Part shown: positions 41,601-52,092 of the stretch, piece by piece
Layout: every line of letters starts with the position of its first letter
Position numbering within the stretch: position 1 is the first letter of the stretch
Origin: Anisakis pegreffii
Taxonomy: Eukaryota > Nematoda > Chromadorea > Rhabditida > Anisakidae
DNA: 64,000 bases
Assembly: GCA_035041965.1 (NCBI GenBank)
Contig: JAPYMA010000065.1
Location: 62,001-126,000 of the forward strand
Reading direction: 5' to 3'
The notes under the pieces: generated by a model
Seen by the model: only the letters and a program-made list of their open reading frames with translations
Databases searched by the model: none
Told to the model about the DNA's origin: nothing
Program-made: the position numbers and the translations under genes

Positions 41601-44600
41601 CATCAGGCGGACTGGTTGCAACTCATATCAAAGCTAACAAAACACTCGGAAAGAACTTCTTTGGTAGTGAATCAACTGAATGAAATACGAGAACTGCATT
41701 ATGCAGCGAGCATTCCTTCGCTTTCTATCACATCTCAAAAGTAGATATCTAGAAAAGATCGTATTTCATGTGAACGTTTGATGTGAACTGAATTACTGGC
41801 GAGAAACATAAGAAACAAATTAGAAAGTGATTGGAACGAACGAAATTCGATCTCGAAACTGACATTGCACATCGATTAGAAATGGCTCCTGAAACCGAAA
41901 CAAAATCCCAAAATGAGAAATATTTGTGCGACGATACACTCACTGAAGTCGTCGTGCTCACCACTAATGAAACACTATATGGCACGAGCCATATAACCGT
42001 TAATGGCGAACCAAAAATGAGGAATTGATAAAACGTGCGTATAATCGACTATGAGTTGATTAAGAATCGGATGACTGAAGCTATTGAAGAATAGCGAAAT
42101 GACTTCTCGCAACGACCGATGCGTGTTATTATTGATGACAGTCGGCTTATTTGTTTGTCTTAATTCATGCATTTATTATCGCTCGCTTTTCACAATGAAA
42201 ATCTCGTACATAAATGAATGTTTACGCGGCTATATTAAAGCGGTCTTTCTTCTCCAGTTTTATTCAATTCATATTTTCATATTTTCATCTTATTGCATTA
42301 GCAAATTGACAATCAATTCCGCTAAATTTCATTTGAAACATTTTAGTGGCAGTTCAATCAAAATTCAACCATGATTCCGCAAAGCAAATCGCTTTCCCTG
42401 AAGGCTTCCACCAAAAACATTCAATTTTCTGAAAAAAGGTATGGCTGGAAATTAAAAGGATTTAACGAGAGTCAGAAATCAGAAATTCATTGCCGTACGG
42501 ATTTTGGGTTGAATGGAAAGAAGATGGTTAATGCGAAAAGAGGATGAAAAGGACACTAACAAACGCCGCCATCTAATCGTAGAATTGATAGAGCAGAAAG
42601 CCGTGAGGATTGAAAACAGCTTATGAATGCCATACAAATCGTCGAAAAGACAAATTACCACATCGAGTTTATGCCGTATAACCAAAGAAACCAATTTGTG
42701 GCGTACAATGTGGATATTAGCATTTATATAGCCATATTGGATATTGAAACGTTGAATTATTGGTGGTGGTAAAGCTGTTCGAAATGAACTAACAGAAAAT
42801 AAATAAATTTTCGATGCCTCTTTGTTATGCAGCTGTACGATCACTTAGGCATTCCTCAGTACCACATGTACACATTTGCGTTAAATCCCACAAAAACCCT
42901 ACACTACATTAAGTAGAGTTGATAGTATCATTGCAAAAAAGGTGACTAGCGAACGCAATATCAATAAACGAACATCGTAAATTTTTGCGAAAAAACACGA
43001 TGAACACTGAAATTATTGTTATTTATGAGCAATTAGATCGTTTAGGTTCACTCACGAATTGCACTGCACTACGGCAAGCAGAAATCTTTCTAAAAATCAA
43101 CTACTACTCACTCTTATCCTTCAATTATTCCAAAAATAGAGCACTAAACTAACCGGCAAATAATTACAGTGAGGAATTCTTGTTGAAAAAGAATTTATCG
43201 TTATTAATCACATGTTTCGTGGTTCACATGACATTTACGCGCCTTATAACCAGTAACTCTCTAAAAAAAGGTTGTAAAGCAGAGTCTCATTTTTTCAAGT
43301 TTTCCCACCTTGCATGATGAGAACTTCTCAGATGACTGAGACATAACTAGAAGCCTGAACTCTAGGAGAAGAAGTTCTTTTTTGATCCGCTTTCTTAAGG
43401 CTGAATTTGAACAGAAAGCTGAATTCCGTATCTATATGCAGGTTTCGTAATGGTAGAGGAGGAAAGAACGTGAATAGTTGATTAGTGGATTTCAAGCAGA
43501 AGATGCAGGTGAATAGATGAAGTAGGACAAGAGATTGATTAATGAATGAAGTACTATTTTTTTGGTTGTTCACTTAATGCTTCACATTAACTACGGCGAT
43601 AGTTTGTTGTAAGAGGAAATTCGATCAAATACACTCAAGTCAGATGAAGGAAGGTCTCTCATAAGTAATGCGCATGCTCACTAGCATAGGTACGTAGAAG
43701 TGGAAACAACGACGAATTGAAGTGATCAGATCAGCTCATTAATTTGAGTAATCAACACAAAGACAACGCAACCTTGCTGCAAACGACACTGTGTCACTGG
43801 GCACTCAGAAACGTAATGCGAATTAAATAATGAATGTAAAAAGAATTTATTCGCTGCGATTTCGAATGTTCCAAGAAACTTGCAACACAAAAAATATTCT
43901 CTTGAGAAGTAGGTAAGTATCTCGAAATTTTTCGACAAGAATGTCACCTCGTTCAGAGTGCTTGGTTGTCTTAAACACCCACATCTATGCGCTAATACAC
44001 TGCAGAGGGTTGTCACAAATTGTAAGCGCCAAAAAAAGAACCCGTTTTTGTCAAATTTATTTTATTGAGTACGATCGCATCGCACTTATTCCAAGCGTTA
44101 ATCCACTGAGAGAACATTCTCAACTGCTAGTCGATGACAATATACTGCACACAAAAGTTGCATGCAAACATCCATTTCTCAACTACGACAAGTCAGAATT
44201 CGAAATCGCAAGACAGTTTTATTTTCTTGGATAAACTCTAAACCACACAAAGTTGAGGATCATTACAGAGATTTTCTGGAGCTTTCATGTATTTATATAG
44301 GTCGACGACAGTAAACTTATATAAGCGTCATTCGTTTGTTCACTTTTGAATGTCTAGAATTTCAAAAAATTGTGCCGGAAATCGACAATACCTCTCTGTT
44401 CATTGCGATCCACAAAACGATAGGGGTATTCTCTCGGATATTAAGTATGGAACGGATTTAGGCGGTCGGCAAACATTGGGCGAAAGTGTTTCGACAAAGC
44501 CGTCAGAACAGAGATATATTTGCATAGAGAAAGGATGAATGGGAATTCTCTTGTTTCAGATGATGCAGATTCTTTCATATGCTCTTCAGTCATTCATTCA

Positions 44601-45326
44601 CATAGACCAGAACAACCTAGTTATTAATGTTTTTCAGTGCAGCAAACGGAAATTATCGTACGAGGCGAATGAGTCGTAAAAAAGTCGACCATATAAAATA
44701 TGCATCAGCACACTCCAACATGCAATCACCATGGAGAACAAACAAAAATCGATCTTTCTAGTAAAACACTGTCAAAGTCACATCCCTGAAGAGAACGAAC
44801 AAAAAAATTAGCATCCATTCAAAAGAGATCTTTCAAAATGTGTCCAAAGCGAGCACAACAGAAGATTAGTCAATTACTCTGCGCGGTTGCAGTTATCATT
44901 CTATGCAAATGAAATAAACCTATCCGAGAAATAAGCCAAAGTGATCATTTGAATTTGGGAGTGTTCCGTAGAGATACTGTAAAGACTGACAAAGAAACAA
45001 TCAATTGATTCGCATAAATCACTGATGCAAGTGACGATAGTGATGGGTTTGGTGATAAATGAGTGTTGTTTTTATGAATTAGTTATACGGCATCATTACA
45101 CTGATAGTGAAGATTAAATCGTGAAAGAAGCGATAATTTGGAGCCATAGCACAATGAAAATGGCAATAATGAATTGCGGAATATAATATTATTCGCAAAC
45201 ATTTGATAAAACTCACCTCCAAAAGGCGATTTCGAACCCATCGTTTAATTTTTGCCGTTTTCTCGCCAACAACACCCTCGTCTGAAGTAGTCTCCGATGA
45301 CGGTGAATTGATCACTGACATGACCC
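18623..45326 (-). CDS. max-1: MAX-1 / PLEKHH-family protein (coiled coil, PH-PH-MyTH4-FERM)
   Basis: Cytoplasmic membrane-associated scaffold; C. elegans MAX-1 acts in netrin/UNC-5-dependent motor-axon guidance. The exons placed 5' to 3' after the upstream ones are 27899-28058, 27559-27707, 26095-26198, 25407-25527, 24534-24794, 24307-24471, 23724-23831, 23431-23529, 23119-23280, 22788-22868, 22435-22575, 22189-22345, 21572-21855, 21260-21360, 20747-20924, 20494-20649, 20084-20326, 19740-19849, 19261-19459, 18965-19126 and 18623-18724. All phases agree, giving 1,080 codons plus TGA. Residue ranges, counted from the 28058 exon: acidic/Ser-rich linker 1-320, PH1 about 321-415, PH2 about 434-545, MyTH4 about 580-740, FERM about 757-1080. 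Linker motifs GDYAVPPDA and LPVHRPP...WETKLYQMA match vertebrate PLEKHH2 from memory. Coiled-coil exons lie at 30572-30700 and 45217-45326. The initiator exon was not found. One intron (19127-19260) appears to be GC-AG. Confidence 0.9.
19565..19652. repeat. Duplicated CATTTTATTCT-containing segment
   Basis: ACGAAAAAACATTTTATTCT at 19565-19584 recurs about 41 bp downstream with one extra A, and both copies are followed by TGGAGAAAC. It lies in the max-1 intron between the 19740-19849 and 19261-19459 exons. Confidence 0.7.
20747..21855 (-). other. max-1 MyTH4-domain exon block
   Basis: Three exons, 21572-21855, 21260-21360 and 20747-20924, encode a MyTH4 domain, which in myosins and relatives binds microtubules and packs against FERM as one unit. 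Visible hallmarks are YHIDLAQNILSTAMHNDALK, NELYAQLIKLTSG, the AWKLLALAAPLFTPRQY helix and NLAKYCERAMSRC. The split codons across both junctions (GCA start; AA|C) read through in frame. Confidence 0.85.
22189..23831 (-). other. max-1 tandem PH-domain exon block
   Basis: PH1 starts in exon 23724-23831 with KSGYLIQM and LKRRYFVLKE, continues through 23431-23529 (DVLSVTKISNKMGNG) and ends in 23119-23280 with the invariant helix Trp in VTDEWLSVLN. PH2 starts at the end of that exon (SLISGYVVK), continues through 22788-22868 (KRFYASVIDGKLLFFKN) and 22435-22575, and closes in 22189-22345 with EEKDKWLYFLKNAAG. Both domains keep the C-terminal Trp. PH domains here would bind phosphoinositides, by family knowledge. 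Confidence 0.85.
23832..28058 (-). other. max-1 Ser/acidic linker exon block
   Basis: Six exons between the coiled coil and PH1 encode a low-complexity linker, probably disordered. It includes DRTSDDSGLTSDDTWERK (28058 exon), EEKSKPIPTPRKTK (27707 exon), a highly acidic run of Asp/Glu (26198 exon), YVNLSEMFLLG (25527 exon), a Cys-rich stretch (24794 exon) and an Arg/Ser segment before GDYAVPPDA (24471 exon). Short conserved islands in it resemble the vertebrate PLEKHH2 linker. Confidence 0.75.
26479..26546. repeat. Three imperfect copies of a TTTGCGTTGAAATC motif
   Basis: TTTGCGTTGAAATCCGAT, TTTTGCGTTGAAATCCGAT and TTTGCGTTGAAATCTT follow each other within 68 bp, in the max-1 intron between the exons at 27559 and 26198. 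Confidence 0.75.
28116..28227 (-). CDS. max-1: Probable max-1 linker exon (upper boundary uncertain)
   Basis: Reads LNELTVRFGGEIEMRPLKES followed by VRRQIGDGSSKSFR on the minus strand and ends at CGA|GTGTGG. This joins in phase 0 to the 27899-28058 exon across a 57-bp intron with a good TTTTCTAG acceptor. The 5' side is unclear: the best acceptor I see is TCGTAG at 28228, which is not pyrimidine-rich, and the frame closes a little further up, inside a 22-bp inverted repeat. Confidence 0.5.
28243..28293. repeat. Perfect 22-bp inverted repeat with 7-nt loop
   Basis: The left arm at 28243-28264 begins CTCGTCTGGCC. The right arm at 28272-28293 ends GGCCAGACGAG. The loop is TCAAAGG. The arms are fully complementary over 22 bp, far beyond chance. 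It lies just upstream (in transcript sense) of the probable max-1 exon at 28116-28227. Confidence 0.95.
30572..30700 (-). CDS. max-1: max-1 coiled-coil exon
   Basis: After the acceptor AATTTCAG, the minus strand reads LEEQNERLRVQNLK followed by CTAQLQVLKS, with hydrophobic heptad positions. It ends at ACG|GTAAAT after 43 codons, phase 0 at both ends. The next upstream exon (45217-45326) ends RNRLLE in phase 0, giving the continuous sequence RLLELEEQNERL. This aligns with the PLEKHH2 coiled coil (KLNELELENQNLR, from memory). The exact donor is uncertain (TCT|GTAACG is an alternative), and the exon following it was not found. Confidence 0.65.
30701..45216 (-). other. Large max-1 intron of up to about 14.5 kb
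   Basis: If the two coiled-coil exons are adjacent in the mRNA, this whole interval is intronic. No recognisable gene was found in it on either strand. It contains a GATA microsatellite (about 34163-34180), a possible zinc-finger trace at 30955-31023 (+) and isolated 60-100 codon open stretches without splice context. Confidence 0.5.
34163..34180. repeat. (GATA)n microsatellite
   Basis: Three GATA units followed by GATG-type imperfect units, in the large max-1 intron. Confidence 0.7.
45217..45326 (-). CDS. max-1: max-1 5' coiled-coil exon (most 5' exon found)
   Basis: Between acceptor GTTTTCAG and donor GAG|GTGAGT the minus strand encodes VMSVINSPSSETTSDEG, then VGEKTAKIKRWVRNRLLE. The KTAKIKRWV motif matches the PLEKHH2 coiled-coil segment KAAKIKEWV recalled from memory, and it runs straight into LEEQNERL of the 30.7-kb exon. 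It starts with two bases completing a codon, so at least one further 5' coding exon must exist upstream. I could not place it. Confidence 0.72.
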
Positions 45327-45918
45327 CTGAAAACACAATGAAGTTTCAGGGCAAATCTAATTTTCTCATCGGATTCAATGATACAATTCGTGAACGATAT
45401 CGCGATATTCAATATCAAATTAAAGATCAAAGAAAGTTCGGGTGGATCATTCCAGAATTTGAAAAAGGCATAGATAGCTAAGGTTTATTTGTTCATGTTC
45501 TTCTCATATATCTTGCGAATGGTCACTCATTTTCTATAAATGTGCACTCGTGGTCATCACAAATATTGAAAGACATGCTACAATACAATCGAATATGCAT
45601 CAAGAGGCTGCGAACAGTCACTTGGTTCCGTGAAATCTCAGAAGAAATACTGATCATTACACAACACTTATTTTTGTTTCATTGAACGCTCGTGGAAAAT
45701 AAGCGAACCGATCTATTTTCAAAACACTTCCGTATTATTTGTTCCTGTTTTTGAGGTGCGATAACTCAAAAAAATGTCATAATTTCATCAAGACTTCATT
45801 TCTCATTCATGTATTAGTTAATAACTGAATTGATTGCTAGGGAAGTTTTCATTCTGAGTGAGCACTTTTTTATTATTCTGAAATAAATTTTTTTTGCTCC
45901 GAGCAGCAACGGACTGCT

Positions 45919-45949
45919 CATTTGTGACTGCTCATTGCAGTCACAAATG
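45919..45949. repeat. 12-bp perfect hairpin, 7-nt loop
   Basis: CATTTGTGACTG at 45919-45930 and its complement CAGTCACAAATG at 45938-45949, separated by CTCATTG. Confidence 0.9.
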
Positions 45950-48900
45950 GAAAATGTCGTGCATTTTCTTTGGCTGTGTAAAAAAGCTTTGAGTGGGTTA
46001 TCAAGTAATCTGAAAGAAATATACTCGCTTCATACTGAATGCAGCCTCTGAACCTTTCAGGAAGATTTCAACGAATGCTGTCATGCAACATACATTTTTG
46101 TTGCATTCAGTTCATGTATTGACATATTTGTGTTTAAATATGAGTTGAATGCAATGAATTCATTTGAGCCTTATTCATTTGGACATTAAGGTCGGCTTTT
46201 CTTTTGATAGTTGGCGACTGGACAAAATATGTGCGTAGAATATTCAATTCAATGTTACACACTCACAAACATAAACCGTACGCTTCCGATTCGATGATTC
46301 TTATCATTCAGTGGATTGATTGTACGATTGTTTCCAAATACACCTACCATCACTTATCTAACATATTGTCCAGTATTACACTTTACATGCAATTTCACTG
46401 ATTACATTTGTTTATTTTCCCTCTTTGACGATGCATTCCGCAAGACATCATCAGTAAACATTTCAATACACTATGATCAATCAGATACGCTCAAAATGCG
46501 ACAGTATCTCTGACAAATTTGTCAGTATCTGATGGATCTTTGATTTCTGGAAATTCGAGCAAATGAGTACAATATCGAAACAGTTCATTTCAGTGTGCTC
46601 ACTGATATGTTAGAAAATGCGAATATTCGACTCAAAATGCAGCAAATTGTCAGTATATACTTAGGTGCAAAATGATATGTAACATTTGTTTCAGACTTGT
46701 ATTGTGCTCGAATGAAACGTGATCATTGCAATGGCCAGATGCAGTGATGTGCTATAACGCACCTGGCGTTGACCTAGATTAGAACCGTGCGACATATTGT
46801 TGCTCACATCAAAAAGTGATTGTTCTAACATGAACTTATTCCTTTCAACAACAATCAGCTCTTTCAAAGTACTCACATTCAGATGCTTATGAACTTTCAA
46901 CAATAAATGTGTTGTCATTTGACCACCTGTATTATTTCGAATCAAAACATTTCAAAGAGACCGATCGATTCATTGAAGTAAATTAATCAGTGGGGGGGGA
47001 GGACATGATGCTCTTTGTGCATAACCAATGTGACCGCTGATGGCCGTGACAGGAGCAACACAACTATGCGCTGAGTTTTACAATATAAGCGCAAGGTTCG
47101 AAAAAAAAAAAGTCGATCATGGAGGTAAAACAAATTCAGAAAAGATTCATATTTTAAACTTTAACCTGTTAATTCAGGTGATATCAGTCAATGTTTCAGT
47201 TTCGTGCAAGAGGAATGTGGGTGCAATATTCACTTGACAGAACTATGAATTCAGACCAATTTCCGCGTAAATCATGGGCAGATTGTCATGCTGACTCGAT
47301 AAAGGTATGAAGCCGACTGAGGCGATGATAGTCGAACTGAATTCACTCACTGGAAAATCTTGTTATGGCTGATAGGACGAAGAGGGAAACATTGAACGTT
47401 CGCTGAGGAAAAGCAATAACGTCACAACGCTCATGCGGCAACTTTATAAACTATCGGATTTGATTCGATGACGTTCCTCCACCACAAGACTGTTTGCGCG
47501 AAGAGAAACGAGCAATTTTGCAATGAAATCGCGTAATTTGATCGCTTAATTCTTAGTTTACATAAATCTGTGTGGCAAAAAATTTATTAGTCGTTCGCAA
47601 ATGCAACAACACGATGTTCTCGGTTTTCATCGCAAACGAAAACCGAAACTCGTTATTCCCCACTCTCATCTGTAGCCGAACCAAGCAACGGTTTCAATGT
47701 CAGTGCAGAGTATAACTCTGTGTGTGCTACGGCTGGATAAAGTTTCATGATTCGGCAATCTGCACAACGCTTGCAGCCACTTGCTGAATTGAGTCGAAAA
47801 TGTGAATGTTCCGTAAATGAAACTTTTAAAAATTGATAATTATTGCGCATTTTGAAATGTATACAGCAACACGAAACGCTTGTTTGGTGAAACTTTTTCG
47901 AAAAATACAATTTATTTTCAGATACAAAAAGCGGTTACTTTTCGAACCAATTACAATACGAGTATGTTTCATCGAAAGTTCGTAGCATTGTTCTGGAGTT
48001 GAAATTTGATATGTGATGTGCTACTTGAATAGGTCGTTTTTATTTAAGCAAATCACAGGTAAACAATACAGAACATTAACGCACATTTTTGAGTGACTTA
48101 AGCTTTCTCTTCGAAGTGAATATCTGTAAAATTCACTAAAATCTTTTGTTGACTTAAGTATCATGCGTCGCTGCTTAATTGTATGCATGTAGGGAGAGCG
48201 CAAAGCCATTTTGAAACAAAATGCGATAGTTTCTGCCATCCGATCACGAATAGAGTAGCGATCTATTGTCAATAGAACAGTCAGATCCAAAAGAGCAAAG
48301 AGTATCTATCATTCATTAATTCACATTTCTAATAGTACAAACAAAATAATCCATCTTATGGAAGTGGCAATCTAGTAGATGATTTACGAGACAAAATGTA
48401 GAGAACTGAAACTGGAAGTAGATGAACGATAGACTTCAGTTATCAATTTCTGAAATCAGATGCTGTCATGCTGAGCATTGTCTAGCAGCGAGCGTCCAAT
48501 TGTGCAACACAAAATTCATTGTCTATTGAAGGGAAATGCTACGGAAAAAAAAAGAAAGAACAATAGCGTATCATGCAATGAAAATGAACAAAATATCTGA
48601 AATAGACAGCTGAGAGAGCAAACACAGGATCATTTTGATTTAGAGAGTGAACGAAACGTGAAGCTGATGTGTTTTTTAGCCAACGAAGTTGGATCAATTG
48701 CTTCAGGCTATTAACTGCAATAGTCTCACTCAAGACAGCCACACTGACTGTCAATCGAATGTGAATATTAGTAAAAAAAAGTTTCGCAAAAACGAATTCT
48801 GCATATGGAATGAATAGGGTAACAAATTTTTTGAGTGCAACCACCAGTGATTGGGTTCAATGAAATTAAATACCTCACTCATGATGAAATAGCACCTGGA

Positions 48901-50401
48901 ATACTTCATGTTCATGATTTGGAATATAACGGACATGATGAGGACCCTATTATGGATACTTTAAATGATTCTCTTTGAAAAAAAATTCTCTAGAATGCGA
49001 TACGAGAGAAACAAAGAAAGCTTGAATTGGGTAAGTTAGGTGATTTATTGTGATGCATCTCTTTGACAATACGAGTTTTTTGTTTGATAATTGTTTGAGC
49101 TCATTCATGCAATTACAGATATTTCCATAGTTCCTCACTTCATTGCTAAACATTTGGTATTCGTAATAAGGTTGATATTTCTATAGGGACATATGTTCGC
49201 ACAAGGAGAGAACATGAAATAACTGAACATCGGATATTTTGAGTAAGTTGTTGCGTGGCGGCTATGAGGCAGCCATTAAATTTACTCGATTCTGGGAAAT
49301 ACGTTAAAGTTTTATGAGTTAGCAGCCACAGTTAGCCACATTCAATATGCTGCTTTTAGCGGTGATTTTTTTTTGTTTTGTTTTTGTGTAGAACATTTAT
49401 GCGTTTGAGAAAATTTTAGGAGAAGTTAGAAGTAGTTTGGAGAACACAAAGAACGATTAACTCGTTAACGGCAATTGAACACAAACACCTCTTCAGAGTG
49501 ACAATTCGAACGAACTTCAAGGACAACACAACACTGATCCAGTTCTTTTATCTCATATTTTGTTGGGTGTTTCAAATCGGTCTGAAAACCTTGCCAATTG
49601 AAAACATTGTTGAATTGCATCGTTGCTGCTTACCGTCCGTCGTCGTCGTGTTTCACTACGTGGAACAAAAGAAAAGGCAGGAACAACGGTTATGAATGGC
49701 CAATAACTTGATTATTAAGACCAGGCAAAATAAGCAAAAGGAGGACGGGATGTTTTCTTCAACGAACAAAGCAGAAAAAATGCGATTCATATTTATGATC
49801 GTCATAACGACATGAACGTAAAAACTGCTCTAATATAAAGCACATAAATGAGAATGTTTGAGAATTTTGGCCGATAAACATAAAAGGAATTCATAAAGAG
49901 CCAAATATTCATAACAGCAGAATTGAACTGGATTATTCTTGTAAAAAACAACGAGCAGATGGTTTGTTCTGTATTCAAAACAACTTAAAACAGATCAAAT
50001 GACTGCCTTCACTCTTCACTCAAAATAACAACCAAGACGAAGGAAATGCAGTCATGGAAGAAAAGCAATATTCATGTTTAGAGTGAATTTTCGACGCGTT
50101 TCTCGAAACGATGAGATGATATTGAGCAGTATGCTCATATCTAAACGGTTGATCATAATCCGAATCTGATTTTAATCAACAGCACTGAAAGTATTCAACT
50201 TTAATGATGAGACAGTAGGAAAATGTGAAGACGGACTAGTGAAGCTTAGTGGAGAAATGGCTTCAGGGAAATCATTATGGTCAGTCACTTACTCAGTACA
50301 TCAAATGATAGAGTGTTGCATTATGCAGACAGTTGAAATCGATCAACAATAGCATCAAGAAATGCATTAATGTTGAAGATAATCGAATTGAAACTGACAT
50401 C

Positions 50402-50424
50402 ACATGCACACACACACAAACACG
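50402..50424. repeat. (CA)n microsatellite
   Basis: A short, interrupted CA run. Confidence 0.7.
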
Positions 50425-51648
50425 AATATCAACATCGCCAGCAAAACTGAACGAAGACTCATTGACAATTGATGGAATAGTCCAGAAAGGGCAACCTTAC
50501 GAACAAGCCGAACATACTGCAGAACGTTAAGCTTTTCGACTCAACCTCTTAATTTGATCAGAACATATGAAAGACGTATAAAAGTACGGAAGATGGTTTT
50601 TGAAAAACAGTATCAAGTAATTTGTTGAGCCGGATTTGGAAAATTAAGCCTCATGGTCAACAAAACGCGATGAAAAGCTATCTAAGCGTAAAATTATACC
50701 TTATAAGACTATAATTTCAACATGATCGGTTAATCTATGTGAGTGATCAAATGTTCTTGAATCAACGAATATGCCTATAAAATTTCATGACGAAGAATCG
50801 TGCTCTCACTATATTCATATTGATAATCCTTCTCAGACGATCGGATGATATCCGGATTTTGTGGGAACAACACTTGATGTTTGCGTTTGTAAACTTAACG
50901 CAGGTGTTTACTCGTCGTCTTTTGACACACACAAAAACCACAACCAAAGTTACACACCTCTTGGAAGTGATGCACTATATGATCATAAATTTAGAAGTTT
51001 GGCGATTTGATAATTCATTTGAACACGATAATCAATTTTGAATATGACATTTATCTGAACACGATACTTGGATCATAGGGAGTGCTGGCCATGTAATGGT
51101 ATTATGCTATTATTAACGGTATTATGGCATCAATGTAATGGTTTTATTCAAAAGTAGGTCGCGTTTCCTTCCCAAGTGCTATTAAGATTGAAGAAGGCAT
51201 ACGTGTAAGTTGAACTGAGTTACTGGAATTAATCGAACAACAATGCGGTAAAAATGGAGCTGGTCATGAGCATTAAAAAAGCCTCCGTTCGTTCCTTCAT
51301 CCATCAGTACGTCTGTTAATCCATTACGGATGACAACACTAGCATATTTCCATTCGAATGTGAAGCTGTTGGTGGTTTGTGAATGAAATGCACAATAAAA
51401 TTTGCATAATGAAATAGAAAGCGTTTGTAATGATGAAATCCCGAAGGATTAAACATCGATCGCAGAGATAAATGAGATGTGGCATGAATGCAATGATGAT
51501 GAATCTATTCATATTAAGCGATTGATTAGATGATGAAAACAATGTGATGATGTGCATATGCAGCTAAAACATTAGGTTTGTGGCAATTACTTGACGTATG
51601 ATAAGCATGTTCATTTGTTACTGTTCAACTGTTGATCCTCGAAACAAG

Positions 51649-51671
51649 ATGTGTGTATGTGTGTGTGCGTG
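51649..51671. repeat. (TG)n microsatellite
   Basis: An interrupted TG run of about 22 bases, with TATG and TGCG interruptions. Confidence 0.75.
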
Positions 51672-52043
51672 GATTATACGATTACTGACACTGGCAATAC
51701 GTTCGGGATTTACTCATGCGCTTACAGTTATCATTACTCAATGAGTCTGTTGGAAGCAACCGTATTAGTGGTGGCAGTTTGCTGAATGAGCCATGCAAAG
51801 AACCTTCTTCAGTGAATGTCTTACGAGTAATGTGTATCATTGGTACGGAATGAATGCGAGTGAATAATCTCTAGTGGTCAGTCAAAGCGGCTGCTGCTGC
51901 AGTAAAGAAATAAGCAATGAGATGCAAGCAGTATGCCTCCAAGCAATATATTCCAAGAGTTAACTTAAAGAAATGCTCATGGATAGAATGCACGCATCAT
52001 CATACACTGACCAAACTGAGAAGCTATTATATGTTCCGTGTAG

Positions 52044-52092
52044 ACACAACGACAAGCACGACAACAACAACGACAACAACAACAACAACATC
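52044..52092. repeat. (ACA/ACG)n trinucleotide tract
   Basis: About 48 bp of ACA triplets with GAC and CAC interruptions. It opens two overlapping frames of Thr/Asn runs, which are a by-product of the repeat, not a gene. Confidence 0.85.

Noticed and set aside
41831..42028. 65-codon plus-strand open stretch with protein-like composition.
   Set aside because: A stop lies just upstream in the same frame and no ATG or acceptor opens it; no homologue recognised.
44350..44538. 62-codon plus-strand open stretch with protein-like composition.
   Set aside because: Isolated, no splice signals and no recognised family.
46871..46931. Minus-strand segment with TACAG acceptor, ATG and AAT|GTGAGT donor, considered as the first max-1 coding exon.
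   Set aside because: It ends in phase 0 whereas the exon at 45217-45326 needs one preceding base, so the junction would shift the frame.
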